64,000 bases of DNA, from positions 1-64,000 of the forward strand of contig NZ_JOBF01000017.1 in assembly GCF_000718635.1 (NCBI RefSeq), given 5' to 3'. Positions 60,255 to 64,000 of this stretch are shown here, piece by piece (the first letter of the stretch is position 1; each line of letters opens with the position of its first letter). This DNA is from Streptomyces varsoviensis. Lineage in GTDB: Bacteria > Actinomycetota > Actinomycetes > Streptomycetales > Streptomycetaceae. The notes beneath the pieces are model-generated. The model saw nothing but the letters and a program-made list of their open reading frames with translations, did not search any database and was not told the origin of the DNA. The position numbers and the translations under genes were made by a program.

Positions 60255-61286
60255 TCAGGTGCCGGCCGTGCGCCCCCGTCCGGCCGCGGGGCCCAGCGGC
60301 GCCGTGCGCGGGGCGCGGTCGGCGTGCGGCGGGCGGCGGCTGCCGGTCGGGGTGACCGGCGTCCGCTCGGAACGGGTGGTGTGCGGCCGGGGCGACAGGT
60401 GCGGCCAGGCGTCCGGCACCCGGCCGGCCGCCGGGGCCGGGCCGCCGCCAGGCCGGCTGGCCGCCGCCCCCACCGGTTCGCGCAGCGGCAGTTCGTCGTC
60501 CACGGCGGGCCGCGGCGCGGCGATGACGGTCAGACCGCCGGCCGGGGCCGGGGTGAGCGCACCGCTGTCGCGCAGCCGCCGCAGCAGCGCCATCAGATGC
60601 ACCTCGGCGTAGGCCATCAGTGGCTCGAACCAGGGCAGGGCGAGGAGCACGAGGAGCCCCGCGGTCCAGCCGAGCGTCACATCGCTGACCCAGTGCGTAC
60701 CGAGGTAGACGGTCGTCATGCCGATGCCGAAGGCGAGCGAGGCGACGATCACGGAGGTGACCCGGCGGGTCAGCGGGGTGGTGGCCAGATAGGCGAGGAC
60801 GCCCCAGGTCACGACGGCGTTGGCGGTGTGGCCGGAAGGAAATATATCCCCGCCGGCGAACATCTCGTTCGAGCCGATCTCCGTCGCGTAGTGCGGTCCG
60901 AGCCGGCCCATGCCGAGCTTGGCGGCGCCCACGGTGACGTTGAGCAGCAGCAGCGAGGAGCCCAGCACCAGCAGCGGGCGCAGGCTCTGCTGCTTGTACG
61001 AGCGCCAGCCCAGCCAGGCCGCCACGGCGACCGCCGTCGGGCCGCGCTGCCCCAGCACCACGAAGTAGTCGAGGAAGGTGTGGATCTCCGGCCACTGCTT
61101 GTACGGGTGGAACAGCATGACCTGCCAGTCGAACCGCACCGGCCAGGATGTGGTGAGCACTCCGACGACGATCGCGACGTAGACCACGAAGGTCGCCACG
61201 AAGATGCCGAGGCGTGTTCGGGTCATCCGTGGTCGCGGATCGTCGGGGCGCTCCTCCGCTGGGACGAGCTCGTCATTGGTACGCAC
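60255..61286 (-). CDS. PAP2 superfamily membrane phosphatase
   Basis: The 343-aa protein has six hydrophobic helices in residues ~28-235, then a 100-residue Pro/Arg/Gly-rich tail. PAP2 motifs are recognisable: KLGMGRLGP (motif 1, normally K-x6-RP), FPSGHTAN (motif 2) and VYLGTHWVSDV (motif 3, normally SRxxxGxHxxxD). The Arg of motif 3 and the RP of motif 1 are replaced, though the catalytic His pair remains. The substrate is probably a lipid pyrophosphate. GTG 61286 gives MRTNDELVPAEE; ATG 61226 is an alternative. A dyad covers the GTG. Confidence 0.87.
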   Translation of the reverse strand: MRTNDELVPAEERPDDPRPRMTRTRLGIFVATFVVYVAIVVGVLTTSWPVRFDWQVMLFHPYKQWPEIHTFLDYFVVLGQRGPTAVAVAAWLGWRSYKQQSLRPLLVLGSSLLLLNVTVGAAKLGMGRLGPHYATEIGSNEMFAGGDIFPSGHTANAVVTWGVLAYLATTPLTRRVTSVIVASLAFGIGMTTVYLGTHWVSDVTLGWTAGLLVLLALPWFEPLMAYAEVHLMALLRRLRDSGALTPAPAGGLTVIAAPRPAVDDELPLREPVGAAASRPGGGPAPAAGRVPDAWPHLSPRPHTTRSERTPVTPTGSRRPPHADRAPRTAPLGPAAGRGRTAGT

Positions 61287-61308
61287 CCAATCGACGTTAC
61301 ATTGGGTG
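61284..61308. promoter_or_regulatory. 8-bp inverted repeat overlapping the PAP2 start codon
   Basis: CACCCAAT (61284-61291) and ATTGGGTG (61301-61308) are perfect inverse complements separated by 9 bp. The left arm contains the complement of the GTG start. No ribosome-binding site precedes the GTG, so this may be an operator in the promoter of a leaderless or later-starting gene. Confidence 0.5.
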
Positions 61309-61569
61309 ACAGGAAGGCATGGCCGATCAGGACTCTTTGTGATGACGATGTGATGTGGAGGCTGTCTCGATCACGTCTTTCGATGGCGCGATTCGGAGAA
61401 ATAAAGGGCACCTAAGGATTCGGTATGAAGACCGCGCCCGTTGCCCTTCCGTCTCTTTATCCTTTTCTCGCACCGCCGTTTATCGCCGATTGGCCGGGAT
61501 GTCCGGGCCCGTTTCCCGGCCCGCCGTGATCGCGCTCCGGGCGCGCGGCCCCCCTGGCCGCCCGTCCTG

Positions 61570-61659
61570 CCGGTCCCGCCGGTCCTGCCGGTCCCGCCGG
61601 TCCCGCCGGTCCCGCCGGTCCCACCGGTCACGGCGGCCCGGCCGGTCACGGCGGCCCCG
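61570..61659. repeat. 9-bp tandem repeat followed by an 18-bp duplication
   Basis: CCGGTCC(C/T)G repeats about seven times (61570-61632) and then CCGGTCACGGCGGCCC(C/G)G appears twice (61624-61659), running into the last codons of the mannosyltransferase. The rest of the gap 61309-61569 is AT-richer near 61380-61480 but holds no supported gene. Confidence 0.8.
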
Positions 61660-62827
61660 TCCCGTTCAGCCAGAACGCCCCGTACAGCGCTGACGCCAGC
61701 GCCACCGCCCCGAGCACCGCCGCGGCCCACCGGGTCCGCAGCCGGGCCAGCGCCACCGCGAGCGGCAGCACCAGCGGGAACGCGGGCAGCATCAGCCGCG
61801 GCTTGGAGCCGAAGTAGCCCTTCGCCGTCAGCGCCAGCAGCAGGACGACGCCCGCGTACACCAGCAGCGGCAGCGGCTGCCCCTGCCGTACGCCGCGCGC
61901 GTACAGCCAGAGCACCAGCACCACCCCGGCGAGCAGTCCCGCCCCCGCGAGCGCGCCGCCGGGGCTCGCGAGGCGGCCGCCGACGAAGGACGCGAACGCC
62001 AGCCCGCCGTCGAAGCCGTTGCCCCAGCCGCCCTGCACCCGCAGATAGCCCAGCGCCTCGCCCTCGCGCGCCCCGACCCACACGACGTACGCGAGCCAGC
62101 CCAGCGGCGCGAGCGCCACCCCCAGCAGCATCCGCCGCTCGGCCCGCCAGGCCGTCCGCCACCGGCCGCCGGACGCCAAAGCGACGGCGGCGGCGACCCA
62201 CACGGCCGCGACGACGGCCGCGCCCACCGGCCGCGTCGCCCCCGCCAGCAGCGCGCAGCACCCCGCCCAGACCCAGCGGCCGGACAGCACCGCGTACACG
62301 CCCCATGCCGCCAGGGCCGTGAACAGCGACTCGGAGTACGCCATCGACTGCACCACCGACACCGGCAGCGCCGCCCACAGCGCGGCCAGCGCGATGCCCG
62401 CCCGCCGCCCGTACACCCGCTCCCCGACGAGGAAGAGGGCCCAGGCCGCGAAGAGCGAGGAGAGCGCCGAGACGAGCAGCCCCGCGTCGGCGGCGGACAG
62501 CGGCGAGCACGCCGCCAGGGACCGCTCCAGCCACGGCAGCAGCGGGAAGAAGGCCAGGTCCGAGTGGACCCGGCCGCCGCCCAGGTCGAGCGTGTAGCCG
62601 TAGCCGTGCTCGGCGACGCGGGCGTACCAGAGCGAGTCCCAGCGCGCCGAGAGCAACTGGTGCGGGCTGCTGCCCGCCGCCCGGCTCCATACCGCGAGGA
62701 CCACGAGCGAGAGCAGCCGCACGCACGCGAAGGCCAGCAGCGCGGGCGCGGCCCGGCGCACCGCGTCGGTCACCGTCCGCACGCCGGGGCCCGCGGGCGC
62801 GCTCAGCGCGGGAGTCAGACCGGTCAT
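61646..62827 (-). CDS. GT-C membrane mannosyltransferase, PIG-V-like
   Basis: The roughly 393-aa integral membrane protein has about ten hydrophobic segments. SARWDSLWYARVAEHGYGY (about 63-81) is the lumenal acidic motif typical of PIG-V-like GT-C enzymes. SDLAFFPLLPWLER and YSESLFTALAAWGVYAV follow. It probably uses polyprenyl-phosphate-mannose to build an envelope lipid or glycoprotein sugar. ATG 62827 is preferred over GTG 62833. It is divergent from the MFS exporter. The 3' end is formed by repeats. Confidence 0.85.
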   Translation of the reverse strand: MTGLTPALSAPAGPGVRTVTDAVRRAAPALLAFACVRLLSLVVLAVWSRAAGSSPHQLLSARWDSLWYARVAEHGYGYTLDLGGGRVHSDLAFFPLLPWLERSLAACSPLSAADAGLLVSALSSLFAAWALFLVGERVYGRRAGIALAALWAALPVSVVQSMAYSESLFTALAAWGVYAVLSGRWVWAGCCALLAGATRPVGAAVVAAVWVAAAVALASGGRWRTAWRAERRMLLGVALAPLGWLAYVVWVGAREGEALGYLRVQGGWGNGFDGGLAFASFVGGRLASPGGALAGAGLLAGVVLVLWLYARGVRQGQPLPLLVYAGVVLLLALTAKGYFGSKPRLMLPAFPLVLPLAVALARLRTRWAAAVLGAVALASALYGAFWLNGTGPP

Positions 62828-63045
62828 CGCCACGATTATCGGTCATGGCGGACGGGGTATGGAGCGGGGGCGCTGTGCCGCCGCCGACCCAGGTGATCTG
62901 CTGCGATCGGTCTCCCATCGGGAGGAGTGCCCAACGGCCCCCCGGAGGACTCGCGTACTCTGACGACTCACTCGCCCCTCGACGCCGGGTCCACAGTCCC
63001 CCTTGGCCCGTTCCGAGCGCGAGCGCATGACACGGAGGTGTGTGA
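62828..63045. promoter_or_regulatory. divergent region, mannosyltransferase / MFS
   Basis: The 218 bp include GATAATCGT near the mannosyltransferase start and ACTCTGACGACTC further right. No clear operator or regulator gene was seen. GGAGG at 63034-63038 is the ribosome-binding site of the MFS gene. Confidence 0.35.
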
Positions 63046-64000
63046 ATGTCCGGGACGACCACGGCCGGCGCCAGGCCGACAGCGGACGGCCCGTCCCGGC
63101 GAGGAGGCGCACGCCGGGGCGGCGCCAACCGCTGGACCGTCCTCGTCGTGCTCTGCGTCAGCCTGCTGCTGATCGCCCTCGACTCGACGGTGCTGCACGT
63201 CGCCGTGCCCGCCGTCACCGAGGACCTGCGCCCCGGCCCGATCGAGCTGCTGTGGATCGTCGACGCCTACCCGCTGGTCTGCGCCTCCCTGCTCATCCTC
63301 TTCGGCACCCTCGGCGACCGCGTCGGCCGCCGCCGCGTGCTGCTGCTCGGCTACGGGGCCTTCGGCCTGGCGTCGGCGCTCGCGGCCTTCGCCACCAGCG
63401 CCGAGGTGCTGGTGGCGGCCCGCGCCCTGCTCGGCGTCGGCGGCGCGATGATCATGCCCGCGACGCTGTCGATCCTCCGTCAGGTCTTCCCCGACCGCCG
63501 CGAACGGGCGCTCGCCATCGGCGTCTGGAGCGCGGTCGCCGCCGTCGGCGCGGCCGTCGGCCCGCTGCTCGGCGGCTTCCTCCTCGAACACTTCTGGTGG
63601 GGCTCGGTCTTCCTCATCAATATCCCGCTGATGGTCGTCAGCCTGCCCATCGGCCGCTGGCTGCTGCCCGAGTCCACCGGCGACCGCGACGGACCCTGGG
63701 ACGTACTCGGCGCGCTGATGGCCGCGTTCGGCCTGTTCGGCGTCGTCCTCGGGGTGAAGCGGGCGGGCAGCGGCGAGGACCTGCTGACCGCCGGCACCCT
63801 CGCCCCGGTCCTCCTCGGCGCGGCCCTGCTCGTCCTGTTCGTCCGCCGCCAGCGGCGCCGCAGGCATCCGCTCGTCGACCTCACGATGTTCGCCCGGCCC
63901 GCCTTCGGCACCTCCGTCGGCTGCATCGTGCTCGCCATGCTGGCCCTCGTCGGCCTCGAACTCATAGCCGCCCAGTACCTCCAGCTCGTCCTCGGCCTCA
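63046..64000 (+). CDS. MFS drug exporter, EmrB/QacA type (partial, runs off the window)
   Basis: The first 318 residues of a 14-helix DHA2-type exporter are present. WTVLVVLCVSLLLIALDSTVLHVAVPAVTEDL (motif D1 region, about 30-61), LWIVDAYPLVCASLLILFGTLGDRVGRRRVLLLG (motif A, about 72-105) and GVWSAVAAVGAAVGPLLGGFLLEHFWWGSVFLINIP (motif C, about 160-195) identify the family. It exports hydrophobic compounds using the proton gradient. ATG 63046 has GGAGG 7 nt upstream. The C-terminal helices lie beyond the window. Confidence 0.92.
   Translation, partial: MSGTTTAGARPTADGPSRRGGARRGGANRWTVLVVLCVSLLLIALDSTVLHVAVPAVTEDLRPGPIELLWIVDAYPLVCASLLILFGTLGDRVGRRRVLLLGYGAFGLASALAAFATSAEVLVAARALLGVGGAMIMPATLSILRQVFPDRRERALAIGVWSAVAAVGAAVGPLLGGFLLEHFWWGSVFLINIPLMVVSLPIGRWLLPESTGDRDGPWDVLGALMAAFGLFGVVLGVKRAGSGEDLLTAGTLAPVLLGAALLVLFVRRQRRRRHPLVDLTMFARPAFGTSVGCIVLAMLALVGLELIAAQYLQLVLGL

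Overview
The window is chromosomal DNA from a high-GC actinomycete, almost certainly a Streptomyces or close relative. GC3 is extreme, GTG starts and 4-nt ATGA/GTGA overlaps are common, and the DmdR-type iron box, Streptomyces-type extragenic repeats, GvpF/L-type gas-vesicle genes and SCP2/TlyA/NadK/RecN order all fit. The gene order from the TPR gene to der broadly follows Mycobacterium tuberculosis Rv1691-Rv1713 (TPR, HAD phosphatase, tlyA, ppnK, recN, pyrG, Nudix, parA, scpA, scpB, rluB, cmk, engA). This supports reading the left two thirds as core chromosome.

Layout. 1-310: the end of an rrn operon (23S 3' end, spacer, and a 5S gene whose last ~20 nt are not canonical). 355-4800: a TPR protein with a huge Arg/Asp/Gly-rich disordered N-terminus, a DUF1015 protein and a HAD phosphatase. 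5061-10573: a ferric-siderophore uptake locus (reductase-like SIP, lipoprotein, two permeases, ATPase) arranged around one iron box, then an SCP2 protein. 10790-16779: tlyA, nadK, an FtsX-like permease and recN. 17144-23755: glycosyltransferase, PucR regulator, MFS exporter and GH15 enzyme. 24164-30087: pyrG, Nudix, a STAND-like TPR ATPase and ald. 30356-35150: ParA, a ribbon-helix-helix-like partner, scpA, scpB and an S4 pseudouridine synthase, that is, chromosome organisation plus ribosome maturation. 35315-41169: two small minus-strand genes, then aroH-tyrA-cmk-plsC-like-der. 41339-43671: two hypothetical proteins and an Rpf-LysM cell-wall enzyme. 44170-51665: a branched-chain amino-acid type ABC transporter in which LivH, LivM and LivG form one 1204-residue polypeptide, plus LivF and a divergent lipoprotein/binding-protein pair. 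51829-56286: a glycosyltransferase/hypothetical pair, a 56-aa membrane protein and a stand-alone ctaD. 56356-56416: a MITE-like palindrome. 56591-59457: a reduced gas-vesicle cluster (gvpO-F-L-S-K, no gvpA). 59863-64000: a small I78-type inhibitor, a PAP2 phosphatase, a PIG-V-like mannosyltransferase and a truncated EmrB/QacA-type exporter.

Two themes recur. First, genes of one pathway are translationally coupled by 1-4 nt overlaps (permeases, tlyA/nadK, parA/RHH, scpA/scpB/rlu, aroH/tyrA, cmk/acyltransferase, gvpS/gvpK). Second, frame-preserving minisatellites (9, 12, 15, 18, 27 and about 96 bp) have expanded inside coding regions: the TPR protein, scpA, livHMG, the liv lipoprotein, the liv binding protein and gvpL. 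Non-coding arrays of 9, 17, 35, ~68 and 98 bp sit between genes. The liv locus is the most affected. Several start codons remain ambiguous and are flagged individually.
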